64,000 bases of DNA from the NCBI RefSeq assembly GCF_000255295.1, contig NC_017030.1, positions 1,488,001 to 1,552,000 on the forward strand, written 5' to 3'. Within the stretch, counting starts at the first letter, position 1. Each line of letters starts with the position of its first letter. Of this stretch, positions 28,032-36,027 are shown piece after piece. The notes under the pieces were generated by a model. It saw nothing but the letters and a program-made list of their open reading frames with translations. It was not told where the DNA came from and made no database searches. Both the position numbers and the translations under genes were made by a program. Origin of the DNA: Corallococcus coralloides DSM 2259. Lineage in GTDB: Bacteria > Myxococcota > Myxococcia > Myxococcales > Myxococcaceae.

Positions 28032-28052
28032 GGCTCCCGTACGGGGGGAGCC
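28032..28052. other. hairpin in the pilY1 leader
   Basis: Perfect 7-base inverted repeat (28032-28038 with 28046-28052) around a 7-base loop, 21 bases upstream of the assigned pilY1 start. There is no T-run on the minus strand, so it is not a standard terminator. It could mask translation initiation or stabilise the mRNA. Confidence 0.4.
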
Positions 28053-28080
28053 TTTGGAAAGAAACCGTGTGGCTGTGGCC

Positions 28081-28152
28081 AGGCGACGTCAGCGGCTACG
28101 CAAAGCTTGCGAGGTCCGCACGTCGTGCATAGCAGCGGAAGCCGGGTCGCCT
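28081..28152 (-). ncRNA. possible three-way-junction RNA structure upstream of pilY1
   Basis: The 72 bases fold on paper into a closed multi-branch structure. The outer stem P1 is 28081-28087 with 28146-28152 (7 perfect pairs). P2 is 28093-28097 with 28140-28144. One hairpin is 28099-28103 with 28107-28111 (5 pairs, 3-base loop); a second is 28115-28119 with 28135-28139. It lies between the rescue-factor gene and pilY1, and P1 overlaps the rescue-factor stop codon. I do not recognise a known riboswitch class; conserved blocks of the c-di-GMP GEMM motif are absent. High GC makes chance pairing common. Confidence 0.3.
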
Positions 28153-28543
28153 AATCCGCGAGCCTGCCGCCCCGGCCGGCCTTCTTCTCGGAGGTGCGCT
28201 TCTTGTCCTCCAGGCGCCGGCGCTTGGAGCCCAGGGTGGGGCGGGTGGCCTTGCGGACCTTGGGGACGAAGGTGAGGGCCTGCAGGCCGGCGCGCAGGCG
28301 GCGCACGGCGGCGTCCTTGTTCTGGGACTGGCTGCGGCGCTCGGTGGCGGTGACGGACAGCTCCGTGGGCGGGTGGGAGAGGCGCACGCCGCTGGCGGTG
28401 GTGTTGCGGTGCTGGCCGCCGGGCCCGGAGGCGATGAAGAACTCCACGTCGCAGACCTTCAGCAGGGCCTCGTCATCCAGGGCGAGGGCCTCCCGTGCGG
28501 CCTGGCGTCGAGCGGGTGCGATGGGTGTGGTCGGCGGCGTCAT
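28151..28543 (-). CDS. ArfB/YaeJ-like peptidyl-tRNA hydrolase (ribosome rescue)
   Basis: 130-residue stand-alone release-factor domain. The catalytic GGQ is in ASGPGGQHRNTTASGVRLSH, followed by the conserved loop and VTATERRSQSQNKDAAVRRL. The C-terminus is strongly basic (RPTLGSKRRRLEDKKRTSEKK), as in ArfB/YaeJ and ICT1, where this tail enters the empty mRNA channel of a stalled ribosome. The expected function is hydrolysis of peptidyl-tRNA on stalled ribosomes. ATG 28543 has GAGGA five bases upstream. It runs in the same direction as the pilus operon, 140 bases ahead of it. HisN/RF-H-type proteins are a less likely alternative. Confidence 0.85.
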   Translation of the reverse strand: MTPPTTPIAPARRQAAREALALDDEALLKVCDVEFFIASGPGGQHRNTTASGVRLSHPPTELSVTATERRSQSQNKDAAVRRLRAGLQALTFVPKVRKATRPTLGSKRRRLEDKKRTSEKKAGRGGRLAD

Positions 28544-28627
28544 GGCGGTCCTCAAGTTAGCGCCGCGAAGACGCCGCCGGTACCCCGCGCCTGACACCGG
28601 GCGGCGCGGGGCCCCATGGAGGCCTGC

Positions 28628-29338
28628 TCAGGTGAAGTTCAGGTTGAACGTGAAGCCCGTCCTGGCCGTGCGCCCGGTCTCGTCGGTGGCCGCGAACTTC
28701 ACCACGTAGGGCAGGACGGAGAGGGAGCGGTCCGTGGTGACGCGCACCTGCGCGGTCGTCTCGCCCGGGGCCAGGGTGACGGGGTCGGCGCCGAGCCGCG
28801 TCGTGCCGGGGGATTCCAGCGCGATGGTGAGCGCGCCGGTGAAGCCCTCCGCGCGCGTCACCGTCACCGTCACCTGGGCGGACTCGCCGGGCGCCACGTT
28901 CACCTGGCGGGGCTCCACGGCGAGGGCGAAGTCCGCCTGGGGCTCGGGCGGCTGCAGGATGATCAGGGAGATGTTGCCCCGGGCGGTGACGTTGTTGGCC
29001 GGGTCCTCCGCGATGAGCTGCAGCGCGTTCACGCCGTAGCTCGTGACGCCGGGGGCCACCGTGATGGTGGCGGTGGTGCTGGCGGTGGTCTCTCCCTCCG
29101 GGAGGGCGAAGTCCGGGCCGAAGGTGACGCCCTCGGGGACGATCGCCGGGCGCACGCGCACCTCGCCCAGGTTGTCCGCGATGCGCTGGATGGCGATGTC
29201 GTAGGGGACGGAGTCGCCGGGCGCGGCGGTGACGGTGTCCTCGCCTCCCCAGTCCAGGCGGTAGTAGGGCGTGGTGCCGCCACAGCCCAGGGCCAGCGCG
29301 CAGGCGAGGACGGCGAGACGGGGGAGGGAACGCGGCAT
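28628..29338 (-). CDS. lipoprotein with Ig-like/CARDB-type domains
   Basis: 236-residue lipoprotein. The signal ends in CALALGCGG with the acylated Cys at residue 19. The rest reads as two beta-sandwich units with repeated phrases: VTAAPGDSVPYDI, ITVAPGVTSYGVNAL, VNVAPGESAQVTVTVTRAEG and VTLAPGETTAQVRVTTD. The recurring APGxT/APGES turn is characteristic of bacterial Ig-like or DUF11/CARDB-type domains. It is probably surface-exposed or periplasmic and structural; no catalytic motif is seen. A GGAG site precedes ATG 29338. It follows the deacetylase gene in the same direction with an 84-base gap. Confidence 0.8.
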   Translation of the reverse strand: MPRSLPRLAVLACALALGCGGTTPYYRLDWGGEDTVTAAPGDSVPYDIAIQRIADNLGEVRVRPAIVPEGVTFGPDFALPEGETTASTTATITVAPGVTSYGVNALQLIAEDPANNVTARGNISLIILQPPEPQADFALAVEPRQVNVAPGESAQVTVTVTRAEGFTGALTIALESPGTTRLGADPVTLAPGETTAQVRVTTDRSLSVLPYVVKFAATDETGRTARTGFTFNLNFT

Positions 29339-29422
29339 GGGAGGGCTCCAGGGGTGGCGAAGCAGGGGCGAGCATGGGGCCGGGGCGAACGGGCCCGCAA
29401 GCGTCCCCGGGGAAGACGGGCG

Positions 29423-30322
29423 TCAGCGGAACAACGAACAGGCGGCCAGATAAGTCCCGACGTGGGCCTCCAGCGACGGCGCCAGCGGCCGCGCGTAGCC
29501 GCCGCCCAGGGTGAGCACCACGGGGAGTCCGCGCTCCTTCGCCGCGCGCATGACGCGCAGGTCGCGCTCGCGCAGCCCCGCGTGGGTGAGTGACAGCCGG
29601 CCCAGGGTGTCCTCCTCCAGCGGATCCACGCCGGCCTGGAAGAAGAGCAGGTCGGCGTGGGCGGACTCCAGGACGTGGGGCAGGTGCGCGTCGAGCACGG
29701 CCAGGTACTCCGCGTCCCCCACGCCGTCCTCCAGCCCCAGGTCCAGGTGCGAGGCGTGCTTGCGGAAGGGGAAGTTGTGCTCGCCGTGCATGGAGAAGGT
29801 GAAGACGGACGGGTCGCCCGCGAAGACGGCCGCGGTGCCGTTGCCCTGGTGCACGTCCAGGTCCACCACCACCGCGCGGCGGATGGCCCCTTCGGCCTGG
29901 AGCACGCGGATGGCCACGGCGATGTCGTTGAAGACACAGAAGCCCTCCCCGTGGTCCGGGAAGGCGTGGTGCGTGCCGCCGGCCAGGTTCGCGCCGAAGC
30001 CGTCCTCCAATGCGGCGCGGGCGGCGGCCAGGGTGCCGCCCACGGACGCGCGCGCGTTGTCCACGAGCCGCAAGGACCAGGGGAAGCCCAGCCGGCGCAG
30101 CTCCGCGTCGGTGAGCTTCCCGCCGAAGAAGGCGTCCAGGTAGCGCGGGGTGTGGACGTGCTCCAGCTCGCCGCGCTCCGCGCGGGGGGCCTCGTGGAAG
30201 ACGGCGAGGGGAAGGATGCCGCGCTCGAGCAGGATTTCGCGCAGCAGGCGGTACTTCTCCATGGGGAAGCGGTGCCCGTCGGGCAGGGGGACCAGGTACC
30301 GGTCGATGTGGAAGACGCGCAC
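29423..30322 (-). CDS. histone-deacetylase-superfamily hydrolase
   Basis: 299-residue arginase-fold zinc amidohydrolase. Family motifs in order: FPMEKYRLLREILLERG near the N-terminus, the active-site His pair in NLAGGTHHAF (H118/H119), FCVFNDIAVAI, the zinc ligands D156 and H158 in VVDLDVHQGNGTA, FTFSMHGEHNFPFRK, the third metal Asp in QAGVDPLEEDTLGRLSLT, and TLGGGY near the end. All catalytic residues are present, so it should be active. Bacterial relatives remove acetyl groups from small molecules (acetylpolyamines, acetoin-linked roles) or proteins; the substrate is not readable here. The start is taken as GTG 30322. An inverted repeat 8 bases upstream could be an operator. Confidence 0.9.
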   Translation of the reverse strand: MRVFHIDRYLVPLPDGHRFPMEKYRLLREILLERGILPLAVFHEAPRAERGELEHVHTPRYLDAFFGGKLTDAELRRLGFPWSLRLVDNARASVGGTLAAARAALEDGFGANLAGGTHHAFPDHGEGFCVFNDIAVAIRVLQAEGAIRRAVVVDLDVHQGNGTAAVFAGDPSVFTFSMHGEHNFPFRKHASHLDLGLEDGVGDAEYLAVLDAHLPHVLESAHADLLFFQAGVDPLEEDTLGRLSLTHAGLRERDLRVMRAAKERGLPVVLTLGGGYARPLAPSLEAHVGTYLAACSLFR

Positions 30323-30329
30323 GGCTCCG

Positions 30330-30342
30330 GGGCGTAACGCCC
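30330..30342. promoter_or_regulatory. inverted repeat between divergent deacetylase and VWA genes
   Basis: GGGCGT-A-ACGCCC, a perfect six-base inverted repeat with a one-base centre, lies 8 bases from the deacetylase start and about 110 bases from the VWA gene. Position and symmetry suit a repressor site, but its GC richness means chance is possible. Confidence 0.3.
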
Positions 30343-30451
30343 GTTCCGGAGGGGTGCAACCGGGGGCGTAGAACTTCCGGCGGGCCTGTCCGTTACAGGA
30401 GCAGGCGGCGCGGATGTGCCCGCCCTGCCGTCCGTCTTCCGGAGCCCACCC

Positions 30452-31723
30452 ATGAACCTGAAGCCCCTCTCGCGGGCCGTCCTGACGGCCGCGCTCGCCA
30501 CCGGTCTGTCCGCCACCTCCGCCTGGGCCGTCACGCCCGTCCGCGCGCCGTCGTCCACCCAGAAGCCCGCCGCGGCGGAGAAGCCCTTCGTGAAGGGGGC
30601 GCCCACGAAGCCCACGGACACGCAGGCTCAGGCCCAGGGCCAGGACGCGCAGCCCCAGCCGCAGGGGCAGCGGCCTGAAATCGAAGTGGCGTTCGTGCTG
30701 GATACGACGGGGTCGATGGGCGGCCTGCTGGAGGGCGCGAAGCAGAAGATCTTCTCCATCGCGTCGCGCATCGCGAAGGGCAAGCCCACGCCGCACCTGA
30801 AGGTGGCGCTCGTGGCGTACCGGGACCAGGGGGACGCGTACGTGACGAAGCGCTTCGACCTGAGCGACGACATGGACTCCATGTTCGCGGAGCTGCGCAA
30901 GCTGGACGCGAACGGGGGCGGGGACCACCCCGAGCACGTGGGCCGCGGCCTGGGCGAGGCCGTGTCGCTGCTCAAGTGGAGCCAGGACCGCGAGGTGATG
31001 AAGGTCATCTTCCTGGTGGGCGACGCGCCCCCCGCCCAGCGCGAGGCCGCCTGGGACTTCAAGCTCTGGTCCAAGCGCGCGAAGGAGCGCCACATCGTGG
31101 TGAACACGGTGCGCTGCGGCGCGGACGCGAGCACCGAGGAGTCCTGGCGCTACGTGGCGAAGCTGACGGACGGCACCTTCGACTCCATCGACGCGGCGGG
31201 CGGGATGGTGGCGGTGGCCACGCCCTATGACGCGGAGCTGTCGCGCGTGAACGCGGAGCTGGCGTCGAAGACGCTCTACGGCGGCCGCGCGGAGGCCCGG
31301 GCCATGAATGTCGCCCGCGCGGAGGCGACCAAGGGCATGGCCGCGGAGGCCGTCGCGGACCGCATCAGCTTCATGAAGGAGAGCCGGGGCGTGGGCAAGA
31401 GCGCCGCCAGCGCCGGGGCGGTGAGCAGCGCGCCCGCGGCCGTCGCGGGCGGCGTGGACCTGCTGGAGAAGCCGGCCGCGCTCGACGCCCTCAAGGACGA
31501 CGAGCTGCCCCAGGAGCTCAAGGGCCTCAAGAAGGAGGAGCAGGCCGCGAAGGTGAAGCAGCTGGCCGCCGAGCGAAAGGTGCTGGAGGAGAAGGTCGCG
31601 AAGCTCGCCACCGAGCGCGACCAGTGGCTCACGAAGAACGCCCCCGCCAAGGAGGACGCCTTCGACGCCAACGTGATGAAGAGCGTGAAGACGCAGGCCG
31701 CGAAGTTCGGCGTCACCTACTGA
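30452..31723 (+). CDS. secreted von Willebrand factor A domain protein
   Basis: 423-residue exported protein. The signal peptide (SRAVLTAALATGLSATSAWA) is followed by a Pro/Gln/Ala-rich spacer, then a VWA domain starting EIEVAFVLDTTGSMGG with a MIDAS-like metal site (D84-T-T-G-S88). The domain continues with YRDQGDAYVTKRFDL and KVIFLVGDAPPAQRE. The C-terminal 120 residues are Ala/Lys/Glu-rich and helical, with coiled-coil character (KEEQAAKVKQLAAERKVLEE). It probably binds a protein ligand in a metal-dependent way in the periplasm or outside. ATG 30452 has GGAG seven bases upstream and gives the signal peptide at the N-terminus. Confidence 0.85.
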   Translation: MNLKPLSRAVLTAALATGLSATSAWAVTPVRAPSSTQKPAAAEKPFVKGAPTKPTDTQAQAQGQDAQPQPQGQRPEIEVAFVLDTTGSMGGLLEGAKQKIFSIASRIAKGKPTPHLKVALVAYRDQGDAYVTKRFDLSDDMDSMFAELRKLDANGGGDHPEHVGRGLGEAVSLLKWSQDREVMKVIFLVGDAPPAQREAAWDFKLWSKRAKERHIVVNTVRCGADASTEESWRYVAKLTDGTFDSIDAAGGMVAVATPYDAELSRVNAELASKTLYGGRAEARAMNVARAEATKGMAAEAVADRISFMKESRGVGKSAASAGAVSSAPAAVAGGVDLLEKPAALDALKDDELPQELKGLKKEEQAAKVKQLAAERKVLEEKVAKLATERDQWLTKNAPAKEDAFDANVMKSVKTQAAKFGVTY

Positions 31724-31729
31724 GCGCGG

Positions 31730-33394
31730 CTATTCACGCGTCACCGCCCGGAGCACGATTTCCCGGCGCTGGTCCAACAGCCGCATCGCCCAGGGCCGCG
31801 TCACCCGGTACACGCCGAAGTGGAGCACGGCGAACCCGAGGATGAAGGCCACGGACTGCCAGCCCGGTCCGTCCTTCCCCGCGGCCCGCAGCGCATGGCC
31901 AAACGGCATGCAGCCCACGCTGGCCGCGAGGATGCCCAGCATGGACGCGGTGAGGGGGATGCGGTCGCGCCGCTTGAGGCTCGCGTGGAACTTCACCGGG
32001 AAGTACAGCGACAGGAAGTTGCCCGCGGCCAGCAGCATGGGCACCACCGCCGCCACCGCGGCCATGGCGCACAGGAAGTCCACGAGCGTGCCCGAGCCGA
32101 AGTACACCCGGTAGAAGGCGCCCACCAGCACCGCCATCCCCAGCGCCGCCACGCCCTGCACCCGGTTCTTCGCGCGCAGCACGTCCGCCAGGTCCAGGGG
32201 CGCCGCCAGGAACACCGCGAAGCCGTGCCCGTCGTACGCGAAGGTGTTCTGGGAGAACGTGGACGCGATGACCACCGCGCCGTAGATGCTCAGGCCGCCC
32301 ATCACCCACGCGTCCGCGCTGCCGCCCAGGAGGTACACGAAGAGGTCCCGGCCGGAGAGCAGCTTCAGCAGGATGGCCAGGATGAAGGGCACCGCCGCCA
32401 GCAGTCGCGCGCGAGGGTTGCGCCACAGGTCCAGCACCTCGCGGCGCAGGAGCGTGTCGAAGCGCGAGCCCGTGGTGGCGAAGGGGTCGCTGTCCTTCCC
32501 ATCCCCCCGGTCGCCGCCGGAGCGGCCTCCCGCCTGCCGGTGGAAGCGCATCAGGAGCGCGTACGCCACGCCCATGCCCATGGCGGTGAAGAGCAGCAGC
32601 CCGAAGGCCTCCAGCATGGCGATGCCCACGCGCCCGTGCGCCAGCTGTCCCAGCCCGTCACCGAAGAAGCCCGGGGGCACCTGGCTGAGCGCCACCGCCG
32701 CGTTGATGATGAGGCTCATGTCCAGCGCGCCCACGCCCGCCTCGCCCACGCTGGTGAGCCACGACGTGTCGATGGGCGGGATGAACGACGCGGCGACGAG
32801 GAACGCCACCATGCCGCCGCCCATGATGCGCGCGCTGTGCTTCTCCCGCAGCACGTTGATGACCGTGTAGAGGCCCACGCGGCTCCACGCCGCGCAGAAG
32901 AGCGCGAACAGCACGTAGAGCACCGCCGCCAGCCACGGCGACGCCAGCCGGTGCCGCGACGCATAGCCCACCGCCGCGCCGGTGAGGGGCGCGTAGAACA
33001 CCAGCGCGCGCGGCTCGAAGAGGCTGGCCACCGTGGAGCCCATCAGCAGGCGGAACGGCGAGATGGGAAACGCGGCGTAGCGAGACAGCTCCGAGTGGTC
33101 ATCCACGCCCGCGGACAGCAGCGGCCACGTCACCCAGGTGGCGGCGGTGACGAAGCACAGCAGGTTGAGGATGAAGTACGGCCACACGTTGCTGTGCACG
33201 ATGAGCGGCAGCCGCATCAGCTTGAAGAAGCTCAGGCCCAGCAGCACGCCCGGCGCGCTGGAGCCCACGAACGCGGCCACCGCGAGCAGGCGGCTTCTGC
33301 CCGGGCCCTGGTTGAGGCCCAGGTGCAGGCGCAGGCCCCAGAGCAGCATCAGGTGCTGGAAGAAGCCGGGGACCTTCGGACGCGGGGCGCTCAC
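31730..33394 (-). CDS. ABC transporter permease (ABC-2-like)
   Basis: 554-residue integral membrane protein with about twelve hydrophobic segments, in two halves separated by a Gly/Asp-rich cytoplasmic loop (RQAGGRSGGDRGDGKDSD). Short amphipathic helices precede each half (FQHLMLLWGLRLHLG and FDTLLRREVLDLWRNPRARLL), a trait of ABC exporters that fuse two permease copies. Its GTG start overlaps the stop of the ATPase gene (GTGA), fixing the pair as one transporter. The substrate is unknown. It is convergent with the VWA gene, with six bases between stops. Confidence 0.85.
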   Translation of the reverse strand: MSAPRPKVPGFFQHLMLLWGLRLHLGLNQGPGRSRLLAVAAFVGSSAPGVLLGLSFFKLMRLPLIVHSNVWPYFILNLLCFVTAATWVTWPLLSAGVDDHSELSRYAAFPISPFRLLMGSTVASLFEPRALVFYAPLTGAAVGYASRHRLASPWLAAVLYVLFALFCAAWSRVGLYTVINVLREKHSARIMGGGMVAFLVAASFIPPIDTSWLTSVGEAGVGALDMSLIINAAVALSQVPPGFFGDGLGQLAHGRVGIAMLEAFGLLLFTAMGMGVAYALLMRFHRQAGGRSGGDRGDGKDSDPFATTGSRFDTLLRREVLDLWRNPRARLLAAVPFILAILLKLLSGRDLFVYLLGGSADAWVMGGLSIYGAVVIASTFSQNTFAYDGHGFAVFLAAPLDLADVLRAKNRVQGVAALGMAVLVGAFYRVYFGSGTLVDFLCAMAAVAAVVPMLLAAGNFLSLYFPVKFHASLKRRDRIPLTASMLGILAASVGCMPFGHALRAAGKDGPGWQSVAFILGFAVLHFGVYRVTRPWAMRLLDQRREIVLRAVTRE

Positions 33395-34236
33395 GCGGAC
33401 TCCCGGCGCAGCGGCACCACGTTCGCCGCGGGCTCACCGTAGAACGACAGCTTCGCGTTGCGCGCGGCGGGCACGGCGATCAGCTTCTCGAACACCGCCT
33501 CCAGCGTGGACACGCCGTGGCGCTGGCGAAGCTGCTCCACCGGGCCCTGGTCCAACATGCGCCCGCCCCGGATGACGCCCGCGTGCGTGGCCAGCCGCTC
33601 GGCGATCTCCAGCACGTGCGTGGTGAGCAGCAGCGTCACGCCCCGGCGCGACAGCTCGCGCAAGAGCTCGCGGATGACGCCCGCGGCGAGCACGTCGATG
33701 CCCTCGAAGGGCTCATCCAGCAGCACCAGCTCCGGCGCGTGGATGAGCGCCGCGGCGATGGCGAGCCTGCGGCGCATGCCCTTGGAGTACTCCGCCACCA
33801 GCGCGCCCGCCTTGTACGTGAGCTCCGTCAGCTCCAGCAGCTCCACCGCGCGCGACGCGGCCTGGGCGCCGTCCAGCCCGTACATGCGCGCGCAGAAGGT
33901 GAGGTACTGGCGGCCGGTGAGGCGCTCGAAGAGGCTCAGCTCCTCCGGCACCACGCCCACGCGCTGCTTCACGTCCAGGGGCCTGGCCACGGCGTCCACG
34001 CCGAGCATGCGGATGGTGCCCTGGTCCGGCCCGTACACGCCGGTGAGCAACGCGATGGAGGTGGACTTGCCGGCGCCGTTGGGGCCGAGGAACGCGTAGA
34101 AGGCGCCCCGTGGAATCTGAAGCTCCAGGCCGTCCAGCGCGGTGAAGGTACCGAAGCGCTTGACGAGGCCGCGGGCGTCGATGGCCAGCTCTTGGCCGGC
34201 GGGTTCAGCAGGAGGGGGCGTCATGAAGGACGCCAT
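33391..34236 (-). CDS. ABC transporter ATP-binding protein
   Basis: 281-residue ATPase partner of the permease gene that overlaps its 3' end. Walker A is GPNGAGKST, Q-loop region VGVVPEELSLFERLTG, signature YSKGMRRRLAIAAALI (a relaxed LSGGQ, as in many ABC-2 exporters), Walker B LVLLDEPFEGID and H-loop LLLTTHVLE. The C-terminal 60 residues (STLEAVFEKLIAVPAARNA onwards) are the extension typical of this subgroup. The start is ATG 34236 or ATG 34224; neither has a strong ribosome site. It works at the inner membrane to drive export; substrate unknown. Confidence 0.9.
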   Translation of the reverse strand: MASFMTPPPAEPAGQELAIDARGLVKRFGTFTALDGLELQIPRGAFYAFLGPNGAGKSTSIALLTGVYGPDQGTIRMLGVDAVARPLDVKQRVGVVPEELSLFERLTGRQYLTFCARMYGLDGAQAASRAVELLELTELTYKAGALVAEYSKGMRRRLAIAAALIHAPELVLLDEPFEGIDVLAAGVIRELLRELSRRGVTLLLTTHVLEIAERLATHAGVIRGGRMLDQGPVEQLRQRHGVSTLEAVFEKLIAVPAARNAKLSFYGEPAANVVPLRRESA

Positions 34237-34309
34237 CACACCATGCACCCAGGGGCTGCCCACAATCCTCGGGTTGACGGATGGTGCGGCCCGCCGGGCG
34301 CTTCCCGAC

Positions 34310-34690
34310 TCAGTGCACCATGGCCACCTCCGGCGGCCCGACGATCTGCTGCACGGTGGTGCGCACCTTGTCCAGGTCCACCGGCTTGGAGATGTAGCCC
34401 GCGGCGCCCACCAGCTCCGCCTCCCACTCGAAGCCGTAGCCGGAGATGATGATGATGGGCAGGTTGCGCGCCCTGGGCATCTTCTTGAGCGCGTCCAGCA
34501 GGCCCCAGCCGCTCATGACGGGCATGCGCAGGTCCAGCAGCACGGCGCCCGGGATGTCGTCCTCCAGCAGATCCAGCGCCTCGCGGCCGTTCTTGGCCTC
34601 GATGGTGGCATAGCCCATCTCCTGGAGGGCATCGCAGATGAGCGTGCGGTGACTCGCGTCGTCGTCGACGACCAGGATGAAGTTCGACAT
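34310..34690 (-). CDS. CheY-like single-domain response regulator
   Basis: 126-residue receiver domain only. Acidic pocket D9-D10-D11 in ILVVDDDASHRT, phospho-acceptor Asp in AVLLDLRMPVMSG, conserved Ser/Thr in IIIISGYG and Lys in YISKPVD. There is no output domain, so it must act by protein contact or in a phosphorelay. ATG 34690 is preceded by AGAGG. It lies between the amidohydrolase and the ABC genes on the same strand, but gaps of about 75-100 bases argue for its own transcript. Confidence 0.93.
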   Translation of the reverse strand: MSNFILVVDDDASHRTLICDALQEMGYATIEAKNGREALDLLEDDIPGAVLLDLRMPVMSGWGLLDALKKMPRARNLPIIIISGYGFEWEAELVGAAGYISKPVDLDKVRTTVQQIVGPPEVAMVH

Positions 34691-34760
34691 GGGCTTGAGC
34701 CTCTGGAGTGGCGGCGTCTGCTTGGGGACCGCGATTCTATGGGGACGAAGATGGGAATGC

Positions 34761-34779
34761 CCCTTCCATTGCGGAAGGG
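34761..34779. terminator. hairpin after the amidohydrolase gene
   Basis: A perfect seven-base stem (34761-34767 with 34773-34779) with a five-base loop, 14 bases past the amidohydrolase stop on the minus strand. No T-run follows on that strand; a T-rich tract is on the other side, so its direction is unclear. Confidence 0.35.
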
Positions 34780-34792
34780 CCTTCGTTTCTTT

Positions 34793-35785
34793 TCAACACT
34801 CCCCGTAGAGCGACAGCGTATTGCCGCCCAGCACCCCCGCGAGCGCGGCCTCGTCCAGCCCCAGCCCGGCCAGCGCCCGCAGCTCCCGGTCCCACGCATA
34901 GGGGATGTTGGGGAAGTCCGTCCCATAGAGGATGCGCTCGGGCCGGATCTCCAGCGCCTTCTTGGGGAGGGGCACGGGGAAGTAGCCGCCCACCGCCATG
35001 GTCGTGTCCAGCCAGAGCGTGTCATGGCGCTCCAGGAGGCGCGCGTACGCGTCGAACTCGTCCGCCCCCAGGTGCGGCACGCACAGCTTGAGCGTGGGAT
35101 GATCCTTGAGCACGCGCTCCACCCGCTCCGCGGCGCAGAGCTGGTGCGGATCCACCGGGTACTGGGCGCTGGACGGCTCCCGCCCCGAGTGCATCACGAG
35201 CGGCCTGCCCGCCCGGGCGCACGCTTCATAGAGCTCGTTCAGCTGGGGCGCGTCCGGGGAGAAGGCCTGCACATGGCAGTGCAGCTTCACGCCCTTCAGC
35301 CCCAGGGCGAACGCCTCCTCCAGGATGGCGACGGCGCCGGGCTCGCCCGGGTACACGGTGCCAAGGCCGATGACGCGGGGCTCGGCCTTCGCCACCTCCG
35401 CCACGAAGGCGTTGAGCGCGCGCGCCATGCCCGGCTTGTGGGCGTAGTGCAGGGCGACCACGCGCTCGACGCCCCGGGACAAGAGGAACGACAGCACGTG
35501 GGGCGTGTGCAGTTTGTAGCGGATGGGCCAGCCGTAGCGGTCGAACCAGCGCCACACCGCTTCGAAGACGCGATCAGGGAACAGGTGCACGTGCGCGTCC
35601 ACGACGGGCGGCAGGCCGGGGTCCACGCGGGGCCCCTCCTCGTCCGCCAGCGCGGGCATGGGCATCTGGATGCCCCGCTCCCGCCAGGTCGCGGCCGGCG
35701 AGGAGGCCAGGCACGGCACCGGCGCGTCGGCGTCCTCGTGCTCGCTGTGAGCATGCGCGGGAAGGGGCTCGCGGGGGGTCGTCAT
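34793..35785 (-). CDS. amidohydrolase-family (amidohydrolase 2) TIM-barrel enzyme
   Basis: 330-residue metal-dependent hydrolase or decarboxylase of the amidohydrolase-2 group. Metal-site motifs: VVDAHVHLFPD (HxH, after a 50-residue polar N-terminal tail), LHCHVQAF, LVMHSGREP, CVPHLGADE, and the final metal Asp in ILYGTDFPNIPYAW. This order matches ACMSD/gamma-resorcylate-decarboxylase relatives and many myxobacterial paralogues of unknown substrate. ATG 35785 overlaps the stop of the 81-residue gene by four bases. The N-terminal tail (residues 1-50, His/Glu/Ala-rich) is not part of the fold, so a later start is conceivable. Confidence 0.85.
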   Translation of the reverse strand: MTTPREPLPAHAHSEHEDADAPVPCLASSPAATWRERGIQMPMPALADEEGPRVDPGLPPVVDAHVHLFPDRVFEAVWRWFDRYGWPIRYKLHTPHVLSFLLSRGVERVVALHYAHKPGMARALNAFVAEVAKAEPRVIGLGTVYPGEPGAVAILEEAFALGLKGVKLHCHVQAFSPDAPQLNELYEACARAGRPLVMHSGREPSSAQYPVDPHQLCAAERVERVLKDHPTLKLCVPHLGADEFDAYARLLERHDTLWLDTTMAVGGYFPVPLPKKALEIRPERILYGTDFPNIPYAWDRELRALAGLGLDEAALAGVLGGNTLSLYGEC

Positions 35786-36027
35786 CCGCCCGTGCCCGGT
35801 CCCGAGGGCTTCTTCGCGTCGTCTTCGTCCAGGTCCAGGCGCCGCAGGTAGCTGTTGTGCGCGTAACCCTGGCGCTCCAGCCGCTGCGCCTCGATGGCGT
35901 CCGCGACCTTCGAACACACCTGGCCGAGCATGCGCAGGGACTCGGCGATCAACCGCTCCGCGTGATCCTGCGCGTTGGCGGACGGAATGATGGGACGGTC
36001 GCGACGGAACGGCAGGGGCAACTTCAT
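35782..36027 (-). CDS. small helical protein of unknown function
   Basis: 81-residue cytoplasmic protein. The central part is one long amphipathic helix (QDHAERLIAESLRMLGQVCS, KVADAIEAQRLERQ), flanked by a basic start (KLPLPFRRDRP) and a disordered acidic/Gly tail. No family is recognised. Its TGA overlaps the amidohydrolase ATG, so it leads that two-gene operon and may be a partner or regulator of the enzyme. Codon usage is the same as its neighbours, supporting a real gene. Confidence 0.65.
   Translation of the reverse strand: MKLPLPFRRDRPIIPSANAQDHAERLIAESLRMLGQVCSKVADAIEAQRLERQGYAHNSYLRRLDLDEDDAKKPSGPGTGG

Noticed and set aside
28081..28152. GEMM-type c-di-GMP riboswitch before pilY1
   Set aside because: A plus-strand ACGCAAAGC string first suggested it, but the gene is on the minus strand and the other conserved GEMM blocks are absent.
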